Shown here: piece by piece, positions 51,519 through 58,432 of the stretch
How the letters are laid out: the number at the start of each line of letters is the position of its first letter
Numbering within the stretch: position 1 is the stretch's first letter
Origin: a virus
DNA: 64,000 bases
Strand: one strand, 5' to 3'
IMG/VR virus record: IMGVR_UViG_3300050821_001527
Span: 62,001-126,000 of that record
Notes under the pieces: model-generated
Databases searched by the model: none
Seen by the model: the letters and a program-made list of their open reading frames with translations, nothing else
What the model was told of the DNA's origin: nothing
Made by a program: the position numbers and the translations under genes

Positions 51519-52426
51519 TGAAAGCGTTGTGCTTGCAGGGTGGCGGTATCCTCGGATACGGCCAGTCTGTGATGTTGAGCGAGCTAGAGTCGGGGCTTAA
51601 CAGCCCTAGCTCTGGCTTGTTTGACATTATAGGGGGCACATCTGTTGGTTCTATCGTCGGAGCGCACCTAGCTCTTGGCATCCCCGCCTCTACCTGCAAG
51701 CAGTTCTTTACTACTCACTCTCCGCTTATCTTCAAGAAAAACTGGCTTTCGCTTATCTCGGTGTTATGGGGAGCTAAATACAATTCCTCAATTATCGAAG
51801 CAAAGCTTCAAGAATGTTTGGGTGATGCAACCCTTGCAGATTGCAAGACCAGATTTATCGCCACGTCCTACGATTGGGCAACCGACAGGCCGGTCTATTT
51901 CAAGTCGTTCGAGAAGTCTTCTGAAACGAAAGATTGGGTGGTCTTGGGCTACGATAGCCCGATAAAGCTTTGGCAGGTTTGCCGAGCGTCGTCAGCCGCC
52001 CAAACCTATTTCCCGGCCTACAAGTATCAAGATATGATTTTGATGGACGGCGGGAACATCGGGGATAACGCCTGTGACATGCTCGTTATCTCAGAGTGCG
52101 CTCAAATCGCGCCATTGACCGAATGGCAGGTTTTGTCGCTTGGGGCGGGTGATACCGTCTGGAAGGAGCGTCCGAGCCTCATGGTCAATCCTAGTGCGGC
52201 TGTAGCGGGTTTGGCAACCATCAAAATTATCTTTTCAGCCGGGGAGTCCTCGGACGTTTACAAAGCTTACCAAATACTTGGGGATAAAAATTACTTGAGG
52301 GTGTCGCCTGACTTGGGGAATGGCTATGCTATTGACGACGCTTCCGTGAAAACCTTGAACGCTCTCGGTGCCGCTGCTGACAAAGCAGGAATCTTGAAAC
52401 TGTTCAAAGACTCGTTCGGGGCTTAA
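51518..52426 (+). CDS. Patatin-like phospholipase
   Basis: 302 residues. LCLQGGGILGYG (oxyanion hole), GGTSVGSIVGAHLAL (GxSxG, nucleophile Ser) near residue 42 and LMDGGNIGDNA (Asp of the catalytic dyad, DGG) near 177. No signal peptide. Family members hydrolyse acyl lipids. Coupled to a lipoprotein gene; may help envelope breakdown, host lipid use or exclusion. Converges with the PAS-domain gene by 4 nt. Confidence 0.88.
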   Translation: MKALCLQGGGILGYGQSVMLSELESGLNSPSSGLFDIIGGTSVGSIVGAHLALGIPASTCKQFFTTHSPLIFKKNWLSLISVLWGAKYNSSIIEAKLQECLGDATLADCKTRFIATSYDWATDRPVYFKSFEKSSETKDWVVLGYDSPIKLWQVCRASSAAQTYFPAYKYQDMILMDGGNIGDNACDMLVISECAQIAPLTEWQVLSLGAGDTVWKERPSLMVNPSAAVAGLATIKIIFSAGESSDVYKAYQILGDKNYLRVSPDLGNGYAIDDASVKTLNALGAAADKAGILKLFKDSFGA

Positions 52427-53004
52427 TCCAGCCTCAAAATCGAACCAATATAGCCCCCCTGCGTCTTGTTGGCTATAACCTTCACCTTGACTACCCTGTC
52501 CTTTGCCAGAACCCTGAACGTATCTTCTGCGTCAATCCCATCCCTAATACACTCGTTCCAATGAGCCTCTACGCGCTCTCGGTCATCCGGGTGAATAATG
52601 TTCTTCCATCCGTTCCCTAAAAACACCGTCGAACTTTTGCCAAAGAACTGGGCATACTTCTCATTGACCCAAGTGCAGAAACCTGTGGGGTCGCTTTCAA
52701 AAATCGGGATTTCTTGGTTTTCCATAATCCAACGCTGGCGATAGAAGATTTTTTCAGTAAGCTCGTTGTTACGGGTAATGTCTTTCTCCATTTTGGAGAT
52801 TTTATCTTTCAGGGAGGAGCCGTGGTTCGGGGTAAGTTCAGTAAATACAACCATCAGCCTTTCTCTATCCTGCTTGAGAGATACCACAGTTTTTCGCAGC
52901 CACCTAATCATAACATGGCCCGTTTTCCACAGAAAGCCTAGTCCAGCTATGGCAGCAGCGATAGTATAGTAGATATTCTCCGGTGATGTCAAGTGAAAAG
53001 TCAT
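52423..53004 (-). CDS. Membrane-anchored PAS-domain protein
   Basis: 193 residues from ATG 53004, preferred because a TGTGTAATTA element and CAGGAA precede it (the frame opens at 53088). An N-terminal membrane helix (about 8-28), a coiled-coil linker (45-85), then a PAS fold (ESDPTGFCTWVNEKYAQFFG, then NIIHPDDRERVEAHWNE). No kinase or other output domain. Could sense a small ligand or light/redox, or act as a decoy in host signalling. Confidence 0.75.
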   Translation of the reverse strand: MTFHLTSPENIYYTIAAAIAGLGFLWKTGHVMIRWLRKTVVSLKQDRERLMVVFTELTPNHGSSLKDKISKMEKDITRNNELTEKIFYRQRWIMENQEIPIFESDPTGFCTWVNEKYAQFFGKSSTVFLGNGWKNIIHPDDRERVEAHWNECIRDGIDAEDTFRVLAKDRVVKVKVIANKTQGGYIGSILRLD

Positions 53005-53075
53005 ATTGTTCCTGCCAATAATTACACACATTGATTGGATAAGAGACATTTGTAGGGTAAATACGGACAAATTTT

Positions 53076-53104
53076 TTGAATAAAACACCCGTTCCGTGTA
53101 TCAT
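53076..53104 (+). promoter_or_regulatory. Promoter before gene 53168
   Basis: TTGAAT (53076-53081), 17-nt spacer, TATCAT (53099-53104). Here the predicted leader is about 57 nt, unlike most promoters in this window. Confidence 0.6.
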
Positions 53105-53167
53105 ATACTTGAAGGCGGAACTGTGTTCCCCTTCGTAAAAGTCGCCCAAGGGCGCAGAAAGGCAAAA

Positions 53168-54028
53168 ATGTATCGCTACGATACCGAAGTAGAAATACTG
53201 GTCAATGGGAAACCAGTCCGCAAATACTCCCACGAAGGCAAAACCTTCATTCAGGCCAACCGAGGCACTCCCTACGCAATCAGAGTCAAGAACAACTCCC
53301 CAAACAGGCGCATGTTCAATGTTTCTGTTGACGGGGTAAATGTCGTCAACGGTCAGCCCGCAGGTTCCTCGAACCTTGGATACGTCATTCCCGGTTATTC
53401 GTCTTACGAAGTCGTCGGTTTCCGCACGTCCAACGAGGAAGTCCACCCGTTCAAATTCAACATCAAGGAGCGCAGCTATGCCGCGAAATCCGATGAAACC
53501 CAAGGTGATACGTCGAATTGTGGCGTGATTGGGGTTGAGGTTTACGAGGAAAAAGAGAAGCCACAGCCTGTCGTTAAGCACGTTCACCACTACCACAAGG
53601 AGAAGGAATACATTCCTTACGACCCATATCCGTGGCGTTCAAGACCTTGGCGTCCTTGGAGCGAGCCTATCTGGACGTGTAATTTGGGCGACTCTGGTGC
53701 TGGGGAAATGCTCCGCAGTTCTTCCGCGACACGCGGCCTGAGTGCGGGAAACATCACCGCCAAGTGTGCGAACATGAGCTTCTCGGCGGAATCCGCTAAT
53801 CTGGCCGGTGCCGAATCATGGAGTGCCGGGACAGAATTCTCGAAAGATGCTGTGGAAGACCGTGTTACCACAACCAGTTTCGAGATTGGAAGCCTGTTGA
53901 CGACCTTTGAAATCTTCTACGACTTCAAGGAAGGCTTGCTCAAGACTGGCGTTCCTATCACGAAGGAGGCTAAAGTCGCAGCCCCTTCCGCGTTCCCGAG
54001 CCGCTTCTGCAAGCCGCCAAGGGATTAA
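53168..54028 (+). CDS. Conserved phage-type beta protein, unknown function
   Basis: 286 residues from ATG 53168, preceded by AGAAAGG. VEILVNGKPVRKYSHEGKTFIQANRGTPYAIRVKNNSPNRRMFNVSVDGVNVVNG is a domain I have seen in many phage and bacterial hypothetical proteins; then a His/Pro-rich linker (KHVHHYHKEKEY, PWRSRPWRPW) and a C-terminal domain. The VDGVNVVNG motif ends the conserved part. Followed by a terminator. Function unknown. Confidence 0.65.
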   Translation: MYRYDTEVEILVNGKPVRKYSHEGKTFIQANRGTPYAIRVKNNSPNRRMFNVSVDGVNVVNGQPAGSSNLGYVIPGYSSYEVVGFRTSNEEVHPFKFNIKERSYAAKSDETQGDTSNCGVIGVEVYEEKEKPQPVVKHVHHYHKEKEYIPYDPYPWRSRPWRPWSEPIWTCNLGDSGAGEMLRSSSATRGLSAGNITAKCANMSFSAESANLAGAESWSAGTEFSKDAVEDRVTTTSFEIGSLLTTFEIFYDFKEGLLKTGVPITKEAKVAAPSAFPSRFCKPPRD

Positions 54029-54044
54029 AATTCAATAAATATGC

Positions 54045-54078
54045 AGCCCGCCCTTAGAGATGGGGGCGGGTTTTTTCT
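54045..54078 (+). terminator. Rho-independent terminator
   Basis: CCCGCCC, short loop, GGGCGGG and a run of six Ts follow gene 53168-54028. Classic shape. Confidence 0.9.
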
Positions 54079-54091
54079 TTTCAGAAAGCCC

Positions 54092-54120
54092 TTGACACAA
54101 ACAGAAAACTCGCGTAATCT
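54092..54120 (+). promoter_or_regulatory. Strong sigma70-like promoter
   Basis: TTGACA (54092-54097), 17-nt spacer, TAATCT (54115-54120). It precedes an 18-codon ORF by 8 nt. Confidence 0.75.
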
Positions 54121-54128
54121 TAGTAAAG

Positions 54129-54185
54129 ATGAGCGAAGTTCGAGAGTCGAAAAAGATTCTTGAAAAAAGTTCAAAAAAGATTTGA
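54129..54185 (+). CDS. 18-residue peptide MSEVRESKKILEKSSKKI
   Basis: ATG 8 nt after a strong -10 box; codons run MSEVRESKKILEKSSKKI before TGA. Highly charged. Could be a real leaderless mini-protein or chance in a regulatory RNA; the next strong promoter overlaps its end. Confidence 0.35.
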   Translation: MSEVRESKKILEKSSKKI

Positions 54186-54210
54186 CATTAGGTGAAAATC
54201 TGTGTAATAT
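54182..54210 (+). promoter_or_regulatory. Strong sigma70-like promoter of small RNA/ORF
   Basis: TTGACA (54182-54187), 17-nt spacer, TAATAT (54205-54210) with TGTG before it. One of the best promoters here. Confidence 0.8.
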
Positions 54211-54220
54211 AGTTTTGAAG

Positions 54221-54362
54221 ATGAAATTTAGTTCGACAATTAGTAAACAGCGTAGAGGCGAGAGCCTCGATAGGGCTTTGTGCCCCGTGCTGCAAACTAA
54301 TTATGCGTGGACGGGGGAAACTATGGGCGGCTAATCGAACCCTAAAAAGGTAAGAAAGGTCG
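54221..54362 (+). ncRNA. Candidate small RNA (or 37-codon ORF 54221-54334)
   Basis: A short transcript runs from a strong promoter to a terminator at 54390. AGGC-GAGA-GCCT is a GNRA-type hairpin; CCCCGT pairs with ACGGGG 30 nt later. The same stretch encodes a possible 37-residue leaderless peptide starting MKFSSTISKQRRGESL. Whether RNA or protein is the product cannot be decided by sequence. Confidence 0.5.
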
Positions 54363-54390
54363 CCCGAGAGAGAAATCTTTCGGGTTTTTT
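54363..54390 (+). terminator. Rho-independent terminator
   Basis: CCCGAGAG, short loop, CTTTCGGG and six Ts. Ends the small transcript from 54211. Confidence 0.85.
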
Positions 54391-54432
54391 GTTTTGTCGG
54401 TAAGTCGGAAAGTCAGGCAGAAAAGAAAAAGC

Positions 54433-54461
54433 TTGACAAGGTTAGAAAAGTCGGATACAAT
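54433..54461 (+). promoter_or_regulatory. Strong promoter leading into the tRNA array
   Basis: TTGACA (54433-54438), 17-nt spacer, TACAAT (54456-54461). The only strong rightward promoter directly before the first tRNA at 54682, so likely the main array promoter. Confidence 0.8.
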
Positions 54462-54467
54462 GGGTTG

Positions 54468-54681
54468 AGCGGTGAGTGAAGCTCCCCAAAAAGAATTTAG
54501 GCTTAGACCAGTAGATGTGCCTTAAACATCATGCTGCGTTCGGTATCGCCAGCAGGGTTGTCCCTGAACAGATATTTGAGCGACTGAAACAGGTGTTCTC
54601 CTTGTATCGTTTACCCGAGCAAGTCGAGATACTGTTAAGTGTTATGGGATTCATCAGTCTAGCAGAAAAATCCCAATATTT
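54468..54681 (+). ncRNA. 214-nt untranslated leader of tRNA array, structured
   Basis: No convincing ORF. GAGC/GCTC near the start, and GGGATT pairing with AATCCC just before the first tRNA (54647-54673), suggest structure. May be a leader processed off with the first tRNA, or a separate RNA. No family recognised. Confidence 0.4.
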
Positions 54682-54755
54682 GCGGTAGTGGTGAAATAGT
54701 ATCACACGACGTTGCCAACGTTGAAGCGTCGGGGCAGAACCGACTTACCGCACCA
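54682..54755 (+). tRNA. tRNA-Gly(GCC)
   Basis: GCGGTAG/TTACCGC acceptor, ACCA encoded, anticodon loop TTGCCAA, all stems good. D-loop AATAGTA and T-loop GGCAGAA: A18-G19 with G55-C56, not the standard GG with TTC. Confidence 0.85.
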
Positions 54756-54833
54756 ATTACTTCTCGCAGGAGTGCGATGGGCCAATCCAAAAGGTTCGCC
54801 CGCTAAAAACTCCCCGTCCAACGACGGGCATAC

Positions 54834-54905
54834 ATCCAGTTGTTCAAGAGAACAATGCGAACTCCAAATCCGCAGAGCAGGGCGCGATACCTTGACTGGA
54901 TGCCA
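54834..54905 (+). tRNA. tRNA-Trp(CCA), short D-loop
   Basis: ATCCAGT/ACTGGAT, discriminator G, CCA. Anticodon loop CTCCAAA; stem with one mismatch. D-arm GTTC-AAGA-GAAC has only a 4-nt loop. T-loop CGCGATA (G55-C56). Confidence 0.7.
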
Positions 54906-54906
54906 T

Positions 54907-55386
54907 TTAATGAGGGTTGTGTTTGACGACCCTTTCGCATAGAGCGATAAACTCGTCAACCGAAAGGTCTTGTTTAGCGTAGTTCACTTCGCTAGTAACC
55001 AAGCCACAGTTCGCCAGAGATGATTCGCCGCCTTTTGAAACTGCGACGATATGGTCTAGGGAATAGGTTTCCGGCTTGGAAATGTCAATTCTTTCACCAG
55101 TAAGATAGCAGCGTGGCTCACTTCCGATTTTATCCTTGAGTTGTTGAACGGTGAATTTGACGACTTTTGGGCGCACAGAACTTCTTCGATTGCCCCTGTA
55201 AAACGTCGCAATCTTAGAAACGAGAGGATTAGTTTCTCGGTAGTTTTTGGTGTTCTTTTGCATAGAAAGCTTTCTGTTCGGGCTGAAACGGTAGATAAGA
55301 GTCCATTTTGAGATTCCGGTTTCCTTGGCAACCGCGTCATAGCTCATTCCGTCAGTAAGCATTTTTTGAATTTTTTCATCGTTCAT
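54907..55386 (-). CDS. HNH endonuclease in tRNA array
   Basis: 160 residues from ATG 55386, chosen because TAATAT (55392-55397) lies 5 nt upstream on this strand. An N-terminal helix-turn-helix-like part (MSYDAVAKETGISKWTLIYRF), then CYLTGERIDI...YSLDHIVAVSKGGESSLANCGLVTSEVNYAKQ: the HNH metal motif with DH, then N and N. It runs opposite to the tRNAs and its 3' end is 2 nt from tRNA-Trp. Probably a selfish homing enzyme within the array. Confidence 0.85.
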   Translation of the reverse strand: MNDEKIQKMLTDGMSYDAVAKETGISKWTLIYRFSPNRKLSMQKNTKNYRETNPLVSKIATFYRGNRRSSVRPKVVKFTVQQLKDKIGSEPRCYLTGERIDISKPETYSLDHIVAVSKGGESSLANCGLVTSEVNYAKQDLSVDEFIALCERVVKHNPH

Positions 55387-55437
55387 ACAAGATATTACAC
55401 TTGCAAATTGCCAGTGGGAACTTGCAATGACGATTTT

Positions 55438-55509
55438 GGGCGTGTGTAGAAGGCTACTGGTTTGCTTTGCAAGCAAATTGTCGGGGAGCGTTACCCCGCA
55501 TGTCCACCA
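55438..55509 (+). tRNA. tRNA-Ala(TGC)
   Basis: GGGCGTG/CATGTCC, ACCA; anticodon stem TTTGC/GCAAA, loop TTTGCAA. D-arm GTAG-AAGG-CTAC with a 4-nt loop. T-loop AGCGTTA (G55-C56). Confidence 0.8.
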
Positions 55510-55515
55510 ATTTTA

Positions 55516-55677
55516 CGGGTGTTGGCGAAAGTCAGTCAAGCTGACAGCGGAACCGTTAGAAAACCCGCCAAACGCAACCTCAAGTGTGGAGAATACTGGC
55601 TCATATAATTGCCTGAAAAGGCGATACAATGGGGGTTTTTAATGTCTCCTTGTGGGTATAACTCCCACACACCCGCC
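55516..55677 (+). tRNA. tRNA-like RNA with about 75-nt insertion, unresolved
   Basis: CGGGTGT pairs with ACACCCG before CCA, and GTGGG-TATAACT-CCCAC is a T-arm, but the span is 162 nt. An internal AAACCCGCCA at 55561-55570 repeats the 3' end pattern. Either a tRNA with an insertion or two nested tRNA remnants. Anticodon unassigned. Confidence 0.4.
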
Positions 55678-55997
55678 AATTTCAGTAGCATTAGCGGTTA
55701 AGGCAATACGATTAGTTACGTGAGCCTCCGTCCACAAGGTAGTGGGTATAATCAAGAAACAAGTGACTCGGTGCCTAAAAGGAGTCATCCCAATGAGCGG
55801 GCGAAAGCTTGTCGCGTTCACCGATTACAAGGTGCATTGGTGCGATAAATGCAGGGTGCGAATCCCAAGCTGAAAGTATTTCTATCGGCATCAACACAAT
55901 GAACACACCGGCTTAAATGAGTTTCATAACTATGTTGAGTTAGCCGCGTGGTGCTGGTGAGTCGGCGGGTAATCAATCCCGTATGGAGAAAAGTTTC
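55678..55997 (+). other. 320-nt segment without CDS, hairpin rich
   Basis: Contains strong hairpins, for example TGACTC/GAGTCA near 55763-55787 and TGCATT/AATGCA near 55833-55853, and a T-arm-like CAGGG-TGCGAAT-CCCAA near 55851. No CCA-ended cloverleaf resolved. May hold decayed or permuted tRNAs. Confidence 0.35.
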
Positions 55998-56071
55998 GGG
56001 GTTGTGGTTCAATAGCAGAACGGCGGATTCGCAATTCGCAGACGACGGCGCGATACCGTCCTACTCCACCA
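55998..56071 (+). tRNA. tRNA-Ala(CGC)
   Basis: GGGGTTG/CTACTCC with one U-U mismatch, ACCA. Anticodon loop TTCGCAA on GCGGA/TTCGC. D-loop AATAGCA, T-loop CGCGATA. Confidence 0.8.
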
Positions 56072-56075
56072 ATTT

Positions 56076-56158
56076 CAATTTCCGGCCTGCCGTTTGGGTG
56101 CGAGTCCCAAGTTTAAGCAAGTGAAAGCGGCTAACTAGCATAGGTCAATGGTCGGCCA
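56076..56158 (+). tRNA. Possible permuted tRNA-like element, unresolved
   Basis: A T-arm (TTGGG-TGCGAGT-CCCAA, 56094-56110) precedes a D-arm (CTA-ACTAGCA-TAG) and the ends CGGCC (56083-56087) and GGTCG (56150-56154) pair. This is the order expected of a permuted tRNA, but acceptor pairing is poor and the gap before the 3' stem is long. Confidence 0.3.
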
Positions 56159-56162
56159 ATTT

Positions 56163-56236
56163 GGGGTCATAGTTCAATAGTAGAACGCGAGGCTGGCAGT
56201 CTTGTAATCAGAGTGCGATTCTCTGTGGCTCCACCA
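56163..56236 (+). tRNA. tRNA-Ala(GGC)
   Basis: GGGGTCA/TGGCTCC, ACCA. Anticodon loop CTGGCAG on CGAGG/TCTTG. D-loop AATAGTA, T-loop TGCGATT. Confidence 0.8.
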
Positions 56237-56343
56237 ATTTCTGAAACGTTCGGGATGGTGTAACGCGCTTTGGCGGTTCATTCGCCATTGCGAACTTCCG
56301 TTGTATCGAGAGAAGCGAAACGGCGTTTCGGGCAAACTTTAAT

Positions 56344-56437
56344 GGCCGGTGTCCCCATCGGGAGTCTGTAAAACTTCTATGCTTACAAATGTGATGGGAA
56401 GTTGCACCGAAGGAGCGTTACCTTCACCGCGCCACCA
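56344..56437 (+). tRNA. tRNA-like, class II size, anticodon uncertain (TCT?)
   Basis: GGCCGGTG pairs with CACCGCGCC with one bulge, ACCA follows. D-arm TCCC-CATC-GGGA has a 4-nt loop; T-arm GAAGG-AGCGTTA-CCTTC is sound. The anticodon arm is weak; loop CTTCTAT would give TCT. Confidence 0.45.
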
Positions 56438-56651
56438 ATTTCTTCTTGACCGAAAACCAGACCTGTAAACCGAATGTCCCGGTAGGTTGCACGTATTGGT
56501 GAGTAAGAGGACACAGGAAGGAAAATTTTCATCCACTGGCGCACTGGCGCTAGTGCGAGATTCGGGGTGGGTGGCAATGAAGACCGAAGCCCCGACAACG
56601 CGAAACCTGCAAAAAGTGGTTTAACTACCGAGAGAGAGGACTCGGCGTAAT

Positions 56652-56727
56652 GGTGGTATTGATGTAATAGTTAGCATCTTCCCCTGTGAAGGGAACTGTG
56701 CGGGTGCGAATCCCGTATATCACCCCA
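56652..56727 (+). tRNA. tRNA-His(GTG) with encoded G-1
   Basis: GTGGTAT/ATATCAC with G-1 at 56652 opposite C73, the histidine identity pair, then CCA. Anticodon stem TTCCC/GGGAA, loop CTGTGAA. D-loop with AATAGTTA, T-loop TGCGAAT. Correct identity elements argue it is functional despite the odd elbow. Confidence 0.88.
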
Positions 56728-56767
56728 ATTTCATTCACGTAGAACATGAAAGTGTGTAATAAAAGTT

Positions 56768-57214
56768 ATGAGCAGCGTTGACTCACTCGAAAACCACGAC
56801 CAGTTCCATTTGGAACAACTGCACAAGCTTTCCTGTCAAAGCGGCTCGAAGGACATTCTCGTTATTGACGATAGCACGGGCGACTTGATGGACATTCAGA
56901 AGATTATGAACCTCAAGTATGCAGACCAATTTCACGTAAGGTATTGTCTGGACGCTGAAAAGGGGATTGAGATTCTCAAGGAAAACAATTTCTTTTTGGT
57001 TTTGCTCGATTTCAAGATGCCGAAGTTGAACGGTCTTGAAGTAATCGAGACGGTAAACAAGATGAAGCAGAACGTTCCGTTCGTAGTTTTGACGGGATAC
57101 GGCGACCCATCCATGCGCGAAGCATTGACAAGATTGGGCGTAATGCTCCTGTTGGACAAGCCAATCACGGAGAAGAAGCTGGACATGCTCCTGACTTTGA
57201 CTCACGCGAAATAA
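56768..57214 (+). CDS. CheY-like response regulator receiver protein
   Basis: 148 residues. Receiver fold from residue 28: ILVIDDSTGD (acidic pair), FFLVLLDFKMPKLNG (phospho-acceptor Asp), PFVVLTGYG (Thr), MLLLDKPI (Lys). No output domain. A 27-residue polar N-terminal extension. TAATAA ends 5 nt before ATG, so leaderless. Sits inside the tRNA array. It may sequester phosphoryl groups or tap into a host phosphorelay. Confidence 0.88.
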   Translation: MSSVDSLENHDQFHLEQLHKLSCQSGSKDILVIDDSTGDLMDIQKIMNLKYADQFHVRYCLDAEKGIEILKENNFFLVLLDFKMPKLNGLEVIETVNKMKQNVPFVVLTGYGDPSMREALTRLGVMLLLDKPITEKKLDMLLTLTHAK

Positions 57215-57219
57215 TTTCT

Positions 57220-57296
57220 GGCCGCATAGCTCAAATAGATAGAGCAGCACCCCGCGAAGGTGAAGGTTGTAGGTGCGACTCCTACTGTGGCTACCA
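57220..57296 (+). tRNA. tRNA-Arg(GCG), C33
   Basis: GGCCGCA/TGTGGCT, ACCA; D-stem GCTC/GAGC with loop AAATAGATA; T-arm GTAGG-TGCGACT-CCTAC. Anticodon loop CCGCGAA has C at position 33, where U is near universal. Confidence 0.78.
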
Positions 57297-57493
57297 TTTT
57301 CCCGCATAGTCCGTTGAGCAGCCCCGTAGCAACGAGGAAACAAAAGCTTGATGGTTCAGCCAAGCCGTGCGCCAGCGCGGTATTTGCGTGGTGCGAGTCC
57401 ACGGGGAACGATTTATCCCCCTGCTGGTATAGTCCAGCGAAGTAGGTGAGGCTAACCTATGAGTGGTTCGTAACGCACAAGAGGGAATTTTAT
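57297..57493 (+). other. 197-nt segment between tRNAs, T-arm-like and hairpin elements
   Basis: Holds CGTGG-TGCGAGT-CCACG (T-arm-like, 57388-57404) and CTGG-TATAGT-CCAG (D-arm-like, 57423-57436), in that order, without a CCA end. No full cloverleaf found. Confidence 0.35.
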
Positions 57494-57576
57494 GGGCATG
57501 TAACCGAAGCAGTCCTCGAAACTGATTAACCGTAATTATGTTGCAAATGTGGGTGAGATTCCCTCCATGCCTACCA
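57494..57576 (+). tRNA. tRNA, probable Arg(TCG), C33, D-arm unclear
   Basis: GGGCATG/CATGCCT, ACCA. Anticodon CAGT/ACTG with loop CCTCGAA. T-loop TGAGATT with one stem mismatch. The D region is too short for a normal arm and the variable region is long (about 23 nt). Confidence 0.5.
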
Positions 57577-57662
57577 ATTTCTCTGTTTGACAATCGAGCC
57601 TAAATAGTCTGCACAGACGGCGCGGGTTCGTAGATGTTGTGCGAAACGGAGGATTCATTTCT

Positions 57663-57755
57663 GTTCCCGTAGCTGAAAGACAGCCGGTGCCCTTATAAAG
57701 CACTTAATCGCTAGATTGGCGTAAGACTCAGGAGCGTTACCTGACGGGAATACCA
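57663..57755 (+). tRNA. tRNA, class II size, anticodon probably TAT
   Basis: GTTCCCG/CGGGAAT, ACCA; T-arm TCAGG-AGCGTTA-CCTGA; D-arm GCTG-AAAGA-CAGC. Anticodon stem GTGCC/AGCAC, loop CTTATAA. A stem-forming variable arm (about 20 nt) is odd for Ile. Confidence 0.6.
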
Positions 57756-57762
57756 AATTTTA

Positions 57763-57846
57763 CGCATCGTGACATAAGCGCGAATAGCACAGCCACACGT
57801 CTCAAAAATGTGAGTTTTAAGGGTGCGAGTCCCTTCGATGCGACCA
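57763..57846 (+). tRNA. tRNA-Leu(CAA), short variable loop
   Basis: CGCATCG/CGATGCG, ACCA; anticodon stem CACGT/ATGTG, loop CTCAAAA; T-arm AAGGG-TGCGAGT-CCCTT. Variable region only about 6 nt (AGTTTT). Confidence 0.75.
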
Positions 57847-57852
57847 ATTTAT

Positions 57853-57928
57853 GTGCCTATGATGGAATAGCATACATACCAGCCTCAGAAGTTGGGTTTT
57901 GCAGGTGCGAGTCCTGCTAGGCATACCA
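57853..57928 (+). tRNA. tRNA-Leu(CAG), short variable loop
   Basis: GTGCCTA/TAGGCAT, ACCA; D-stem ATG/CAT with GAATAGCATA; anticodon CCAGC/GTTGG, loop CTCAGAA; T-loop TGCGAGT; variable region GTTTT. Confidence 0.8.
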
Positions 57929-57933
57929 TTTCC

Positions 57934-58017
57934 CGCTCCGTGACCTTGTAGCGAACAGCACAGCTTGCCGTCTTAGACACGGTGGTTTTGCAGGTGCGAG
58001 TCCTGTCGGAGCGACCA
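57934..58017 (+). tRNA. tRNA-Leu(TAG), short variable loop
   Basis: CGCTCCG/CGGAGCG, ACCA; anticodon GCCGT/ACGGT, loop CTTAGAC; T-arm GCAGG-TGCGAGT-CCTGT; variable GGTTTT. The D region is longer than usual. Confidence 0.78.
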
Positions 58018-58022
58018 ATTTA

Positions 58023-58110
58023 GCCAGTGTGGTGAAAGAGCAGACACACCATCTTGAGAAGGTGGCGCGAATAAAGTAGCGTGTAGGTGCGAATCCTATC
58101 ACTGGCACCA
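58023..58110 (+). tRNA. tRNA-Leu(GAG), class II
   Basis: GCCAGTG/CACTGGC perfect, ACCA; D-stem GTG/CAC loop AAAGAGCAGA; anticodon CCATC/GGTGG, loop TTGAGAA; variable arm with CGC...GCG; T-loop TGCGAAT. Confidence 0.85.
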
Positions 58111-58192
58111 ATTTCCTAATGGAAGGTCTGTTAGGACACAGTAGCAGTCGAGATTCTAACCGCCTCGCCGGGGCGTTGCTACACGGCATTAC

Positions 58193-58267
58193 GGTCTATT
58201 GTTGAATGAGTTATCATAGTTCCCTGTCACGGAGCAATAACGGGTGCGAGTCCCGTATAGACCGCCA
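58193..58267 (+). tRNA. tRNA-Asp(GTC)
   Basis: GGTCTAT/ATAGACC, G73 as expected for Asp, CCA; anticodon GTTCC/GGAGC, loop CTGTCAC; D-loop ATGAGTTA, T-loop TGCGAGT. Confidence 0.83.
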
Positions 58268-58271
58268 TTTT

Positions 58272-58340
58272 ACGGCTGAGTTAGCGATTCCTGCGCGTGG
58301 GAACGAGACGATTCACTTCGTTTAACTGATGAAGCCGCCA
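58272..58340 (+). tRNA. Degenerate tRNA-like element
   Basis: CGGCT pairs with AGCCG before CCA; TTCC/GGAA and TTCA/TGAA stems inside with a TTTAACT stretch. Too few pairs for a firm tRNA; perhaps decayed. Confidence 0.35.
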
Positions 58341-58345
58341 ATTTT

Positions 58346-58422
58346 GGGATAGAAGGTAAAGTAGTGGAACCGTTCCGTTGTCTGCGGAAAAAAAGTGGGT
58401 GCGACTCCCATCTATCTCGCCA
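58346..58422 (+). tRNA. tRNA, probable Asp(GTC)
   Basis: GGGATAG/CTATCTC, G73, CCA; anticodon TTCCG/CGGAA, loop TTGTCTG; T-arm GTGGG-TGCGACT-CCCAT. D-stem GGT/ACC with an 11-nt loop. Confidence 0.7.
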
Positions 58423-58432
58423 TTTTGTCAGA

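Noticed and set aside
55516-55677. Group I intron in a tRNA
   Set aside because: Insert is about 75 nt and lacks the conserved P3-P7 core.
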